This document shows, piece by piece, positions 24,307 through 35,142 of a DNA stretch of 64,000 nucleotides. Under the pieces are notes generated by a model. That model saw only the letters and a list, made by a program, of their open reading frames with translations. It was not told the origin of the DNA and searched no databases. The stretch spans positions 120,752,344 to 120,816,343 of the forward strand of contig BTPG01000007.1 in assembly GCA_036245525.1 (NCBI GenBank), given 5' to 3'. Each line of letters starts with the position of its first letter. The first letter of the stretch is position 1. A program made the position numbers and the translations under genes. The stretch is from Semisulcospira habei (lineage: Eukaryota; Mollusca; Gastropoda; Semisulcospiridae).

Positions 24307-24517
24307 TTAACCCATTACATCCTGAGGGAGAACTTTTTCAAATGTGTATATTGTCCTGTGAAGACTACGACAAAGATTAGGAGACAGATCATCCATTTTA
24401 GTTTAAGGGTGGTGACAGAATAGTCTGGCGCCAAAGGCGCCAAGCTATTCTGGCACCGCCCTTAAACTATCATGTTCAATTTTATTTCATGCAAAATGTA
24501 CTAGGATGGAAAGGATT
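24307..24517. repeat. Family B element, subfamily 3, copy 1
   Basis: TTAACCCATTACATCCTGAG left end; inner hairpin TTTAAGGGTGGTGACAGAAT / ATTCTGGCACCGCCCTTAAA around GGCGCCAAAGGCGCC; right end GATGGAAAGGATTA. Confidence 0.85.
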
Positions 24518-24719
24518 ACACTATCACGGACGATACATCTTCGGTTGGTGTGTACGGCGATCGCTTTAGACGAGGGTGACTGTTCAGAGTACACAGATTA
24601 CTAAGACAGAACAGCGAGCATCATTATAGAACACGAGAGATGTCTCTTTCTCTTTGCGATACCAGCTATACGATGTGCTCAGGAATGTCACTGACAGAAC
24701 TGACCACAGGCAGGAAGGA

Positions 24720-24787
24720 GGGGAGGGGTTAAGGGGGTGTGGCGGGGGGTGGGGGTGGGTGTGGGAGGGGGGGAAGGGGGGGGGGGT
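24720..24787. repeat. G-rich tract
   Basis: Almost pure G/T with runs of up to nine G; many GGG runs could form G-quadruplexes. Confidence 0.85.
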
Positions 24788-24844
24788 AAATAAGTGAATT
24801 TACCCCTTATATGTTTCGTCTATCTAAGTCTTACGGTGCGTAAC

Positions 24845-25049
24845 TTAACCCATTATATCCTGAGGCTGAATTTGTAAAATGTGCTTATTGTCCTATAAAG
24901 GCTACAATACAGATAGGTTGTCCATTTTAGTTCAAGTGTGGTGCCAGAATAGCTTGGCGCCTCAGGCGCCAAGCTATTCTGGCATCACCCTTGAACTATC
25001 ACATTCAAATTAATTTCAAGCAGTAGTGTATCAACATGGAAAGGGTTAA
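24845..25049. repeat. Family B element, subfamily 3, copy 2, TTAA at both ends
   Basis: TTAACCCATTATATCCTGAG to CATGGAAAGGGTTAA, 205 bp, with the central hairpin GTTCAAGTGTGGTGCCAGAA / TTCTGGCATCACCCTTGAAC. Confidence 0.88.
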
Positions 25050-25430
25050 GACCACTCTTGCCGGTATCCTGCTCCCACAGCATGCACGGTAAATCCTTCT
25101 AAACTGTTTTTTTTTTTAACCTTTCGCATCGATTCGGGACGTCTGCGTCTCTGTTTCTTGTTCTATGTTGGTCGGACGCTTAATCCCAGAACAGACTCCC
25201 AAACTTGGGAGGAACCGTTGGGTGACATACGTATTATTTCATAGACTCCTGCAGCGGCAGAGTCTTATGAAAGTCTGTGCCACCCGCAGACTGATGGAAC
25301 ACCTATCGGACTGTATGAGCACTCGCCAAATATCAACTAATCACAGCTAAGGAGTTCATTTTGTGTGGCGGCCACTTCTTAGGTCACTTGATTAGCGGTA
25401 AGACCGCCTCCAGAGACAACCTATCCATGC

Positions 25431-25495
25431 GCAAGAGATGTAGATTTTCATGTGCCCCTGCGTCCGCAGGGGCACATGAGAATCTATGCCTCTTT
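25431..25495. repeat. Family A palindrome, copy 11
   Basis: GCAAGAGATGTAGATTTTCA / TGAGAATCTATGCCTCTTTC around GCCCCTGCGTCCGCAGGGGC; TGTGCCCC/GGGGCACA changed in both arms. Confidence 0.87.
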
Positions 25496-25619
25496 CTTGC
25501 GATGTTCGGTTTGATTTATATCATGCTTTTTCAGACTGAGAGTGTCGCGGCGGTCACTCTGAGTCCCTATAACTGTAAGTCACTCGATTAGTAGTATGGG
25601 CCCTTCATAAACCAACAGC

Positions 25620-25623
25620 CGTG
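25620..25623. repeat. Target-site duplication (CGTG), left, of the Gypsy element
   Basis: CGTG here and at 33066-33069, directly outside the two LTRs. Confidence 0.85.
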
Positions 25624-26478
25624 TGTGAACTTGTGTGAACCCGGTGTTGGTGGGTGAATAGGTTGGGGAACATACGAAGTCGAAGCAGAGGTCGCGTTGA
25701 CGTACTTTTATTTGTTGTTTATCAAATAGCAGAAAACAAACAGCACGGATATCCCAGTGGAGATATGGTTGAAGAAAAGCTCAGTGATGGCTCAGAGTGA
25801 TGGTCGCTATACGGTCAGTGGGGCAACTCTTAGGACAAAGACTTCCCGCTCTGGCACTGACCGGCTTAAATACTCTGCGAGCGAACCGCAAAGAGAGCAA
25901 TACGGCGCGGACCAAAAAATGGTCCCAGACAGACCGAAAACTGGGTAAATATGTGCTTCTTAGCTACTACAAAAAGAGCCATAACTCAATAATTACTTAT
26001 CACAAAGGCTTCGGGTTTGAAGCAAAAGACAGGAAATGTGAATAGCTACTAGCTACCATAAACTATATTTTAGAGGGAAGTCCTAGGAATTTATTATTAA
26101 ATTTTAAAATGGGCTAAGAGAGCTCATTGGAATTTGTAAAAGTAAGAAAATCGCTAATTGAACTATGGTGGTCATAAAATCACTAAACACAGAGCATATG
26201 AGTAGAAGGGGAGTTGCACGAGGAAACTGATGTGAGTTACGGATTCTCGATCGGTAAAGCCGTTAAAAAGTTATAGAGGCTAGCACACGGACTCACTAAC
26301 ACAACTTTTAGAGTACTACAAAATGACTAGCTGACTGACTTCGTTGCTGGGTTGCGGCCCCTGGCTAAGCGTGGGTAGCACAAAGGCTTAGAGACTTTGG
26401 TGGCCAGAGGGTAAAGGTATAAAAAAAAAAAACCACATCATAGCGTCTCAGCTGGAGGGACCGCATCAGCCGGTTACA
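25624..26478 (-). repeat. 3' LTR of the Gypsy element
   Basis: This 855-bp LTR is the 3' copy in the element's minus-strand sense (TGTAACC...TTCACA). It has TG/CA ends, a TATA-like GAGTATTTAAG at 25865-25875 (minus sense) and AATAAA at 25707-25712 (minus sense). Differences from the other LTR that I can see: three substitutions and a short change in an A-run. Confidence 0.93.
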
Positions 26479-27033
26479 TTTCCCCCCGCTGAAACCCTAC
26501 CAGCGTCCTCGCTGGAACAAAATATTAGGAACTACTCAGGCCTCGAGCAGAACCACACCACTAACATGATACAACATGTTACAACATTACCACCTAAACC
26601 CTCCTGCTAACCTGTTTGGAAAGCATGGTCACGAAAGTGAAAAATATTCCAAGCACAGCTTGCATAGCAAAATGACAAAACAGAAAATGGTAATTAACAC
26701 ATCATCCGGAGTCAAAATGTACCCTGCTTAGGAATAAAATATACAAGAACCCACTTATATAGCTACTAGGCATGCAAGACACCAGAAACCTTGCTTTGCA
26801 AGAGTCAGTCCAACTAACAGAACAGTGCACTCATAAAATGGTATTGTTCGTGAGACACAAAGCACAAACGCGAAAAAAACACCTACCAAAAACAGTTCAT
26901 TGCAACAGCAATCTCTAGTCATCTGACTCACACTAAATAAAAGGTCTCTGGGTGGACAGTTCATGGCGCAGTTCATGTTTAAAGTTCTGACGCCGGTGTC
27001 ACTCATTACAAATTCTAAAGTCATGGAAGCAGA
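26479..27033 (-). other. Gypsy 3' region between pol and the 3' LTR, with a small hydrophobic ORF
   Basis: About 555 bp. It includes an 89-codon minus-strand frame (27024-26755) that opens ten bases after the pol stop. The frame has a Cys-rich first half and a hydrophobic second half (LFLVGVFFAFVLCV, VLLVGLTLA). It could be a reduced envelope-like or accessory ORF, or chance. The polypurine tract lies at the far left edge. Confidence 0.45.
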
Positions 27034-28002
27034 CTAAAAAAACAAAGCTTCCACCCGGTTACACATTGCTTTAAATCTGTTCTGCAGTCTGACAGAACGT
27101 CTAGTTGGAGCCAATGATGTGCCGGTCTCAGGTTCCGTTGGTGGTTCAGATCTTGCAGCCAGGGCTGCTGTAGGTGGTACCGCTGTCACAACCAGAGCCG
27201 GCGTGACAGGCACCGGGACCATGGAGATGTCAGGGGCATCATCAACTGCCTGAGGGACTGCAGCTTCCACTTCTGCCAGGATGGGAACTGCAATGGGATC
27301 CCGCACCTCTGGGACTGGAGCTGGAACAGGAACCGGGGCGACAGGGTTGGCACCATCAGTAGTTATTAGAAGAGGCAGAGCCCAGTCCTGTTCAGCCTCG
27401 TTCACCGGTGCTTGGGCTGGTCTCTGAATTGGTGCTTCCGGCTGGTCAGGTTCCTCGGCCGGTTGTTCAGCCATGTCGTCAAGAAGGTGGTCAGTCCGCA
27501 GCAGATCGCGACGGTTGACAACCCTCTCAGCACCTCCGTCAAGAGGTCTCACTCGGTAGGCCTGGCCTTCCGGGCTGATTCGCTCGGTGACCACATACAC
27601 GCCCCGCTGCCATCTGTCCTGGAACTTGTTTAGTCCCCGAACATGGTTGGGCAGCAGGACGTAGTCACCAATCTGCAGAGCGTGGTCAGTAGCTCTTTGG
27701 TCAGTCTGCACAGCTCGCTTGGCTGCGGCCTCAGTCAGGTGCTGGTGTGCCTTCTCGTGGGCACGGTGAAGGCGGTCGCGATGGCGACGAACCCATTCCT
27801 GAGGCCCAGCTGCAGCTGTTGTCGTAGGCAGACCAAGGAGATCGTCGACAGGCAGGCGAGGCTCTTGCCCAAAGAGCAAGAAGTAGGGTGTGAATCCGGT
27901 TGAGGCATGCGGGGTGCAGTTGTACGCATGCACCAGCGCAGAGATGTGGCGCGGCCAATGCGCCTTCTCAACCGGATCCAACTTCCGAAGGAGATCATGC
28001 AT
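27034..28002 (-). pseudogene. Gypsy integrase C-terminal part, out of frame with pol
   Basis: Continues the integrase after the frameshift. Its first 110 residues include HALVHAYNC-like core helix sequence (ISALVHAYNCTPHASTG), FLLFGQEPRLP, then a GPY/F-like basic stretch around LQIGDYVLLPNHV and RWQRGVYVVTER. A long Pro/Val/Glu/Ala-rich tail follows, ending LAPTRRSVRLQNRFKAMC. No chromodomain aromatic cage is visible. The listed ATG is internal: the same frame is open back to the T7 run at 28064-28070. Confidence 0.88.
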
Positions 28003-28009
28003 TGAGCGG

Positions 28010-31000
28010 TTAAACCTCTCGCATTGTCCATTTCCTTCCGGGTGGTAGGGCGTTGTCCTGGACTTTTTTTACACCGTATAGGTCGCAGAGGAGGCTGATC
28101 AGATTAGATTCAAAGTTCCTGCCCTGGTCACTATGGATCCGCTCGGGGACACCATAGCGCTGGAACCATTCACGAACAAGTACGTCTGTTACTGTTACTG
28201 CCTCTTGGTTCCGTGTTGGAATCGCCTGCGTAAACTTTGAGAAGACATCTGTGATGACCAGTACGTCTCGCTTGCCACCATCGGAGGTCTCCAGCTGGGT
28301 GAAGTCCATTGCGACGATCTCGAGGGGACGGGTTGCGAGCAGGTGTGCAGAGGGCAGGGACAGATTTTGTGGAGTGTTAGTCCTGCAGCGTTCACACCGG
28401 CCGATATACCCCTTGATGTCTTCGTACATCCCAGGCCAGTAGACCCGTGTCCTTATCAGGTCGACGGTACGCTCATGGCCCTGATGTCCCATGTTGTCGT
28501 GTAGGGCTACCAGGACATCAGGTCGCAGGCAACTTGGTAGGACCAGCTGCAGGCAGGCACCCTGTCGAGGGTCGGTGACACTCAGATGTAGAAGGCCATC
28601 CTTCATCTGCAGCCGCCGATGTTGGTGAAGGAGCGCACGAGCCGGTCTACCAGAAGATGAGGGTTTGCTCGGCCAAGCTGCCAGGAATGGGCCGATGACT
28701 GCGTCTTCCTCCTGGTAGCGCCGCATTTGGGTGTTGCCAATCCGTGGAAAGACGTCAATATCAGTCTGGGTGTCTGAGGAAGGAACCTTGGAGTCAGGGT
28801 AAGGGGAGGAGTCAACTGGGTTGTCACAAGCAGAAATGTCAACTGGTTCACCCACCGCCATGCGCTCACACATGGCTATCTCTGCTGGCACACTGGTCAG
28901 GATTGGAGGTGGCACTTCCATCTCCACTTCTTTTACAGGTAGGCGGGATAGCGAGTCTGCTCGATTCTCTCGTCCAGGCCGGTACTCAACACTAAAGTTG
29001 AACTGGGCCAACTGTGCTGCCCACCGCTGCTCCAGTGCACCAAGCTTGGCTGTCTTGAGGTGTACCAAGGGATTGTTGTCCGTGAGGACCTTGAATTCTG
29101 CCCCAAGCAAGTAGTGCCTGAACTTGTCGGTGATAGCCCACTTGATGGCAAGGAGCTCAAGCTTGGAACTCTGGCAGTGGTAACTCTTCTCAGTGGGACG
29201 CAGGCGACGGCTGGCATATGCGATGACCCTCAGTTGTTTGCCTTGCTTCTGAGAGAGGATCGCACCCAAACCATCATGGCTGGCATCGGTTTCCAAGATA
29301 AAAGGCTCATTGAAGTCCGCGTAGCCCAGGACAGGAGCAGATGTCAGAGCTTCTTTCAGTGCTTTGAAGGCGTCGTCGTGTGGTTGGCCCCAAAGTCGAG
29401 TGATGTTGCCCCCTTTCTTCTTGGACTTGCAGCTCTCAGTTACTAGGTCATGAAGAGGGCCAGCCAACTTCGCGAACCCTTGGATGAAGCGTCGGTAGTA
29501 GCTGGCAAAACCCAAAAAACTGCGCAGCTCCGTTGTGGTGGTTGGAGAGGGCCACTCCTGAACAACCTTGATCTTCTCGCTGTCACAGGATACCCCATTC
29601 GCAGATATGGTGTGTCCAAGGTACGTCACCTGCCTACGCAGAAACTGGCATTTATCTACCCGTAGCTTCAAACCAAGGTCAGACAGGCGCTTCAAGATTC
29701 TCTCGAGATGGGCCAGGTGCTCCTCAAATGTCTTCGAGTATACCAGAAGATCGTCCAGGTAGACCAGTAGGAACTGGAATAGCTCCTGACTCATCGCCGC
29801 TTGCATCAGGCGCTGGAAGGTTGCAGGCGCTGATGATAACCTGAACGGCATCCTCGTGTACTCGAACAACCCCATCGGAGTGATGAATGCTGTCTTGTGC
29901 TGATCTTCTGGGTGCATAGCTGTTTGGTGGTATCCGCTGGCTAAGTCCAATGTGGAGAAAAACTGCGCACCGACCAGCGAGTCAAATGATTCCTGGATGC
30001 GAGGGAGTGGGTATGCGTCGCCGACTGTCTTGGAATTCAGGCGGCGATAGTCCACACACAGTCGCAGGCTGCCATCCTTCTTCCTCACAAGTACCACAGG
30101 TGCAGCATACGGGCTCCTACTCTCCACCACAATACCGGATTTGATGAGTGACTTGAGGTGTTCCTGTACTTCTCGCAGCTGCGTTGGCGGGATGCTGCGG
30201 TAGGGCTGTGCGACGGGGATGTTGTCCATAGTCGGGATGCGGTGCTGCTCCAGGTCGGTGTATCCCAGGTCATGTTCACCCTGGGCGAAGACATGGGAAT
30301 ACTGCGATAGAAGCTGCTGGAGCTGAGCCCTCTGGAAATCATCTCCGCCACACTCGGGAAGGGAGTCACTGGAAGAAGGAGGGGGTGTAGGGGACGATGA
30401 TGTAGAGACCTCTTCAATGGTGACAGCCATCTCCCGGCAGTCTGTGGTGACCCGGATTCCATCGTTTTCAACCGCGTCTACAGCATGAAGTAGTGCTATG
30501 GGCGTCCGCGGCCTCAGCAGATGGTCTTGGGCGCTGAGGTTGGCTAGTCGTATGTATCGCTGATGCCGGTTCGCGCTCACCAATGTGGGGATGACAACCA
30601 GACCGCCTGGGAGTGGGGTAGCCAGCGGGGATGCATACAGAGGTCGGTGCTGTTGGACTCCTGTAATGCGGATGTTGATGAGTGAATTGGCTGGTACGCA
30701 GCATCCATCAGCAACTCGAGCTTGCCCGCGAACAGAGGATTTGTCCAGGTGAACTTCTCGGACGAATGCCTGAAGGGCTGGTGGGAGGGCTGAAGGCTGT
30801 TGAGTTGAATTTTGCAGCTGACTCAACACATTCATTCCCAACAGAATTGGGGTCTCGTTCTTGCGCCGCCGGGTGACAGTGTCATGTGGATCGTTCACTA
30901 CAAGGAAAGGCACTGACTGCAAGCTGTCCTTCAACACTGCCAGACTGCACAAAATGATGCCTCTGTATGGGATTGCCTGGCCATTTGCAGCTCGAACAGT

Positions 31001-31162
31001 CAGGAATCTCTCCGATTGCACTGGGATATGAGGCAAGTGGGTGTCCACCCACGATGATGTTACCGTGGACACTTCACTCCCAGTGTCAATCAATGCCTGT
31101 CCTTGTTTGCCACCTACTTCCACCCTAACCACAGGGCAACGTCCAACGAGTCCCATGTACAC
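28010..31162 (-). pseudogene. Gypsy pol: protease, RT, RNase H, integrase N-terminal part
   Basis: 1050 residues. Protease: LIDTGSEVS with the catalytic Asp at about residue 26. RT: VLVRKKDGSLRLCVDYRRLN, FFSTLDLASGYHQ and the catalytic YLDD at residues 468-471 (29750-29761). One usually conserved Gly after MPF is Arg (MPFRLSSAP). RNase H: ILETDASHDGLGA with Asp near 626, SKLELLAIKWA and VLTDNNPLVHL. Integrase: HQGHERT...CERCRTN zinc-binding block, catalytic AMDF at about 953 and HSDQG at about 1012. The frame ends early because of a 7-T run at 28064-28070 (A7 in sense), one base too long for the downstream frame. Gag ends at 31201 in another frame, so pol expression would need frameshifting or reinitiation. 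Confidence 0.94.
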
Positions 31163-31200
31163 TTCATTGGCCCCCGTTGTCTGGCTACTGACAACGGGGG

Positions 31201-32136
31201 TTAGAAGTTTCCCTGGTTGGCAGAGTTACGGCTGGTCGTTTGGCTGGTGTTCGGAGGCTGGGGCGGTCTTGGTCGCCGACGATTATGGTACCGCTCTTTA
31301 GCAGGGCACCCACTTTCCCTGTGTCCAGGCTGCTGGCACCAGAAACAAGCTCCCTGGAACGAGCGTGACGCATTTCCTGGTGTTCCCATCATTGTTCGCT
31401 GTTGTTGCAACAGCGCACGCAGTTCAACCACTTGCGCTCGGAGGGCCTCGATCTCAGCGCTGGACTCAGCAGTGTGCATTTGAACGCTGACGCACCGCTC
31501 ACTGTCCTCGCGAGTCCACCGCAGCGCTTCGTCCACCATGTCCTGGAATGTGCTGGTTGGCCTGATTTGCAGGAACAGCCGCAGGGCACCATTTAGTTGA
31601 AGGTGTGCCCCGCTGACTAGCCGGTCCCTTAACATGGTGTCTGAGAGGGAGTTGGGTGTCAGTGCATTAATCCTTGCCCCCAATCCAGCCAGGGTGTGCG
31701 AGTAGGCCAGGATGTCTTCCCCAGCACTCATCCTACAGGCGTAGAAGGCAGCCATAAGCTCGCTATGTGTCCTTTTATCACCAAAACGATGGTCGAGGAC
31801 CCTCAAAATGTCCTCCACCGTCTGTCTGTGCTCGGCTGGCCTGGATAAAACCTCCCGTTTGGCTGGGCCATCCAGCGAAGATAGTACCAGCCGTACTGCC
31901 GCCTGTGGCGAGGTCTGTCCATCCTCAAGACTCCGTCTGACTTCCTCTTCGAACTCTGTCCATGAGCAAGTTCCTTGTATCGCGGAAAATTTGGGGAGTC
32001 TTATTGCTTGTGCAGATTGCACGACGATACGTGCTGTCTGGCCTGCCACAGCATTTATTAGGACGTGTCCCTGGCCGGCTTGGTGGTCAACAGCCTGCTG
32101 AGGGACTGTATCTTGTTGGTTTCCATCATTCTCCAT
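31201..32136 (-). CDS. Gypsy gag (capsid and nucleocapsid)
   Basis: 311 residues, apparently intact, with ATG 32136 lying 75 nt inside the 5' LTR edge. After an acidic, Gln-rich N-terminus comes a capsid-like helical region: LPKFSAIQGTCSWTEFEEEV, VLDHRFGDKRTHSELMAAF and CRMSAGEDILAYSHTLAGL, similar in character to Gypsy-derived Arc/PNMA capsids. A short coiled-coil-like stretch (EIEALRAQVVELRALLQQQ) follows, then one CCHC zinc knuckle, CFWCQQPGHRESGC, at residues 264-277 for RNA binding. It ends in an Arg/Pro/Asn-rich tail. It packages element RNA in cytoplasmic particles. Confidence 0.92.
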   Translation of the reverse strand: MENDGNQQDTVPQQAVDHQAGQGHVLINAVAGQTARIVVQSAQAIRLPKFSAIQGTCSWTEFEEEVRRSLEDGQTSPQAAVRLVLSSLDGPAKREVLSRPAEHRQTVEDILRVLDHRFGDKRTHSELMAAFYACRMSAGEDILAYSHTLAGLGARINALTPNSLSDTMLRDRLVSGAHLQLNGALRLFLQIRPTSTFQDMVDEALRWTREDSERCVSVQMHTAESSAEIEALRAQVVELRALLQQQRTMMGTPGNASRSFQGACFWCQQPGHRESGCPAKERYHNRRRPRPPQPPNTSQTTSRNSANQGNF

Positions 32137-32211
32137 ATTGATGTTGTGTTAGTTGCCCTCTCCGTGCTGTTTTAGACTTCTTTACCCCGATCCTGCTCTC
32201 GCAGCGCCAGA
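32137..32211 (-). promoter_or_regulatory. Gypsy leader with primer-binding site candidate
   Basis: Directly after the 5' LTR in the minus-strand sense the sequence is TCTGGCGCTGCGAGAGCAGG. A TGG start 1-2 nt from the LTR is standard for a tRNA-primed site. I do not assign the tRNA. Confidence 0.7.
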
Positions 32212-33065
32212 TGTGAACTTGTGTGAACCCGGTGTTGGTGGGTGAATAGGTTGGGGAACATACGAAGTCGAAGCAGAGGTCGCGTTGACGTACTTTTATT
32301 TGTTGTTTATCAAATAGCAGAAAACAAACAGCACGGATATCCCAGTGGAGATATGGTTGAAGAAAAGCTCAGTGATGGCTCAGAGTGATGGTCGCTATAC
32401 GGTCAGTGGGGCAACTCTTAGGACAAAGACTTCCCCCTCTGGCACTGACCGGCTTAAATACTCTGCGAGCGAACCGCAAAGAGAGCAATACGGCGCGGAC
32501 CAAAAAATGGTCCCAGACAGACCGAAAACTGGGTAAATATGTGCTTCTTAGCTACTACAAAAAGAGCCATAACTCAATAATTACTTATCACAAAGGCTTC
32601 GGGTTTGAAGCAAAAGACAGGAAATGTGAATAGCTACTAGCTACCATAAACTATATTTTAGAGGGAAGTCCTAGGAATTTATTATTAAATTTTAAAATGG
32701 GCTAAGAGAGCTCATTGGAATTTGTAAAAGTAAGAAAATCGCTAATTGAACTATGGTGGTCATAAAATCACTAAACACAGAGCATATGAGTAGAAGGGGA
32801 GTTGCACGAGGAAACTGATGTGAGTTACGGATTCTCGATCGGTAAAGCCGTTAAAAAGTTATAGAGGCTAGCACACGGACTCACTAACACAACTTTTAGA
32901 GTACTACAAAATGACTAGCTGACTGACTTCGTTGCTGGGTTGCGGCCCCTGGCTAAGCGTGGGTAGCACAAAGGCTTAGAAACTTTGGTGGCCAGAGGGT
33001 AAAGGTATAAAAAAAAAACCCACATCATAGCGTCTCAGCTGGAGGGACCACATCAGCCGGTTACA
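32212..33065 (-). repeat. 5' LTR of the Gypsy element (promoter-bearing)
   Basis: This 854-bp LTR is the 5' copy in the minus-strand sense. It should drive transcription leftwards: TATA-like GAGTATTTAAG at 32453-32463 (minus sense) and AATAAA at 32295-32300 (minus sense) come in that order, as needed for an R region between them. Confidence 0.93.
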
Positions 33066-33069
33066 CGTG
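33066..33069. repeat. Target-site duplication (CGTG), right, of the Gypsy element
   Basis: Matches CGTG at 25620-25623. Confidence 0.85.
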
Positions 33070-33352
33070 CAAAAGAACGCGCCGCCGATTTTGGCACTAG
33101 CTTTTCACTAACAGGGCCAACTCTGCACGCACAAAAATTGGGTCGACGGTGCTTGCTTAAAGGGTAGGTAACCTTAATCAGGCACTACCCTGTAAATTGG
33201 TTCGGCCCATCAATTTTGTTGTTGTTATTTGCATACATGTAGGTACACTAGACGACCGCAGAAGTTTAGCAGTTGATGGTGCCGAAAAGTACACTTTTGA
33301 AGCTGCAATTTTGTCTAGGCGCTGTGCACAATATGTAGGGTCGGAAAGGGGG

Positions 33353-33400
33353 TGGGGGGTGGGGGGGGGCGGGGTCGCGGGGGGGGGGGGGGGGGGGGCG
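33353..33400. repeat. G-rich tract
   Basis: Runs of 7, 10 and about 18 G with a few T, C and A; a G-quadruplex candidate. Confidence 0.88.
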
Positions 33401-33748
33401 AGGCTGCAATTTTTCCAGGCACATTGTATAAACCTTCATTGTCACTGTTGAAAAGTGCGCTAGCCAAGCTTCCTCTGCACACAAATTTGGTGCAATCGAT
33501 ACGTTTTTCAGGATTATACTAATTTTCACAGAAACCAGGCAACGCTAACTGCTACATGCCAGTCTTCTATTAGGTTTGAACGTCCCCTGGCGCGGACAGG
33601 TGATGGGAGACGACATTGCACACACATACCCGAACACTTTCAAACTCCTTGACCAACCAAGTGACCAAGGACCCTGCACTTATCCTAGAGTCAGCGTGCC
33701 GCGCTGAGCGGCAGCACTGCTGTTTGGCGCGTGCTTAGTATACACAAG

Positions 33749-33759
33749 TACTTGAGGGT
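33749..33759. repeat. Target-site duplication, left, of a short RTE-derived insertion
   Basis: TACTTGAGGGT, repeated at 34115-34125. Confidence 0.8.
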
Positions 33760-34114
33760 CTGGGCAGTGGGCAGATGTTCACATCTGCACGGGACATAGA
33801 CGACCCCGACCCCCACGAGTCCTCTGCTGCCTTGCAGGCCTGGCCGCTTGGCTGCGGAAAGGCTAAGGGAGGAAACCCCTGACATCAAAGCCCCCGTGTC
33901 TCCGGGGAAGGCTTTTGAGCCAGAGACTAAGACAAGGACAGTCTGATATAAAACCTACGACCTGAGGACCTCGATGCCACCGTCCCAGCTTGCTAGGCCA
34001 TGGCAAACGAACCAAGGGTTTAAAGGGTGGGGCCAGTACTGCGCACACTGCACTCCACCAAAAAGCTCCACCGCGCAGGCTTTAGGAGATATGAGATATG
34101 ATATGAGATAGAGA
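33760..34114 (+). mobile_element. RTE 5'-UTR-derived short retroelement
   Basis: A 355-bp insertion between perfect 11-bp repeats. From 33779 it matches the minus-strand 5' UTR of the RTE LINE at 10974-10684 with scattered differences. It stops at GCAGGCTTTAGG and is followed by an AGATATGAGATATG-type simple tail. No coding part of the LINE is included. It is either a prematurely ended LINE transcript that was reinserted or a SINE-like element built on the RTE 5' UTR. Confidence 0.78.
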
Positions 34115-34170
34115 TACTTGAGGGTATACGGCGCGACTTCATAATCCTGGCCTCCGGACGTTTTCCTCTA

Positions 34171-34205
34171 CAAAAGGCATAGATTCTCATGAACCCATGC
34201 GGGTA
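34171..34205. repeat. Family A half-hairpin
   Basis: CAAAAGGCATAGATTCTCAT and GAACCCATGCGGG without a right arm. Confidence 0.72.
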
Positions 34206-34357
34206 CAAGTTTGTAATATGTTTCAGAATGTTTTGTGTGCAAGGACTGACACACATGGAGGATATTATTTGAAATCTGGCATGTCTGTCATTGAGTTGAC
34301 TAGACTTTTCACTTGTTGAGACAGACAGACTGTAACTGGTCTTAAGTCAGAAACAGA

Positions 34358-34482
34358 TAGTTTTATTTTATTTTATTTTATTTTATTTCATATTTTATTT
34401 TATTTTATTTTATTTTATTTTATTTTATTTTATTTTATTTTATTTTATTTTATTTTATTTTATTTTATTTCATTTCATTTCA
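34358..34482. repeat. (TTTTA)n microsatellite
   Basis: About 24 TTTTA pentamers with two TTTCA variants and a degraded TTTCA/GTCAT end. Confidence 0.95.
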
Positions 34483-35056
34483 TGTCAAGTCATGTCATGT
34501 CAGGTTTTCATTGAAGTTTTTGGAGAGGGGAGTCTACGACATTTACATATAAAGCGAGGTGGACACTGATTGTAGACATCGATACCGTACCTGCAGAGTA
34601 GAGTAAGTTTAGTTAATATTAACGACCATAATCCACTGTGATTTATCACTACACATACAACATTCCAATGCCCAACTATAATGCTGGAGCGGCATGTTTA
34701 CCTTACTACATCAATGTAAGTTCCTGATTACTGTACCCGTACTTTTTATCACAATTTTCTCGTCAGTTCTACGAGATCGATCATGCCAGTATTCTGTTTT
34801 TTTCAGTAAAAAAAAAATGCCGATTCGCAGACACCCAAATCTTTTTTTAAATATTGATTTCCCGCTCTCATCTTTTCGCGAATTTTCTGCTAGCAGAGTT
34901 TTGTTTTCGCACCTGTAGTACACACATCAAACACTAAGTCTCTCTTCAGTCTCTCTTCAGACAGGGCGAGTGTTCTGTTCCGTTGCACAGTGGTTAGTGA
35001 CCGAAATCTAAAGGCTCTCCGCCGACTTGGCAGCGTGTCTCTTCTCTGAGTGGTAG
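34483..35056. other. Unannotated AT-rich stretch
   Basis: Open frames of about 70 codons on both strands lack domain character. Nothing else recognised. Confidence 0.5.
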
Positions 35057-35110
35057 GTAGCGCTCATAGAGCGTATATAAACTCACTATATATACGCTCT
35101 ATGGTAGCGC
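35057..35110. repeat. Short AT-rich palindrome
   Basis: TAGCGCTCATAGAGCGTATA and TATACGCTCTATGGTAGCGCT around an AACTCACTATA centre. Confidence 0.85.
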
Positions 35111-35142
35111 TAGGGAAGTGGTCTACACTGACCAAGCAAACA

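Larger units (their letters stand above)
25624..33065 (-). mobile_element. Gypsy (Metaviridae-like) LTR retrotransposon, recent insertion
   Basis: A 7.4-kb element on the minus strand with 854/855-bp LTRs, a CGTG target duplication, gag, and pol ordered protease-RT-RNase H-integrase (Gypsy order). A purine-rich tract (GCGGGGGGAAA, minus sense) sits directly before the 3' LTR and a TGGCGCTGCGAG-type primer-binding candidate 1-2 nt after the 5' LTR. The LTRs are over 99% identical by eye. Only one frame-breaking base and a doubtful RT residue separate it from an intact copy. I see no chromodomain, and no confident envelope. Confidence 0.94.
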
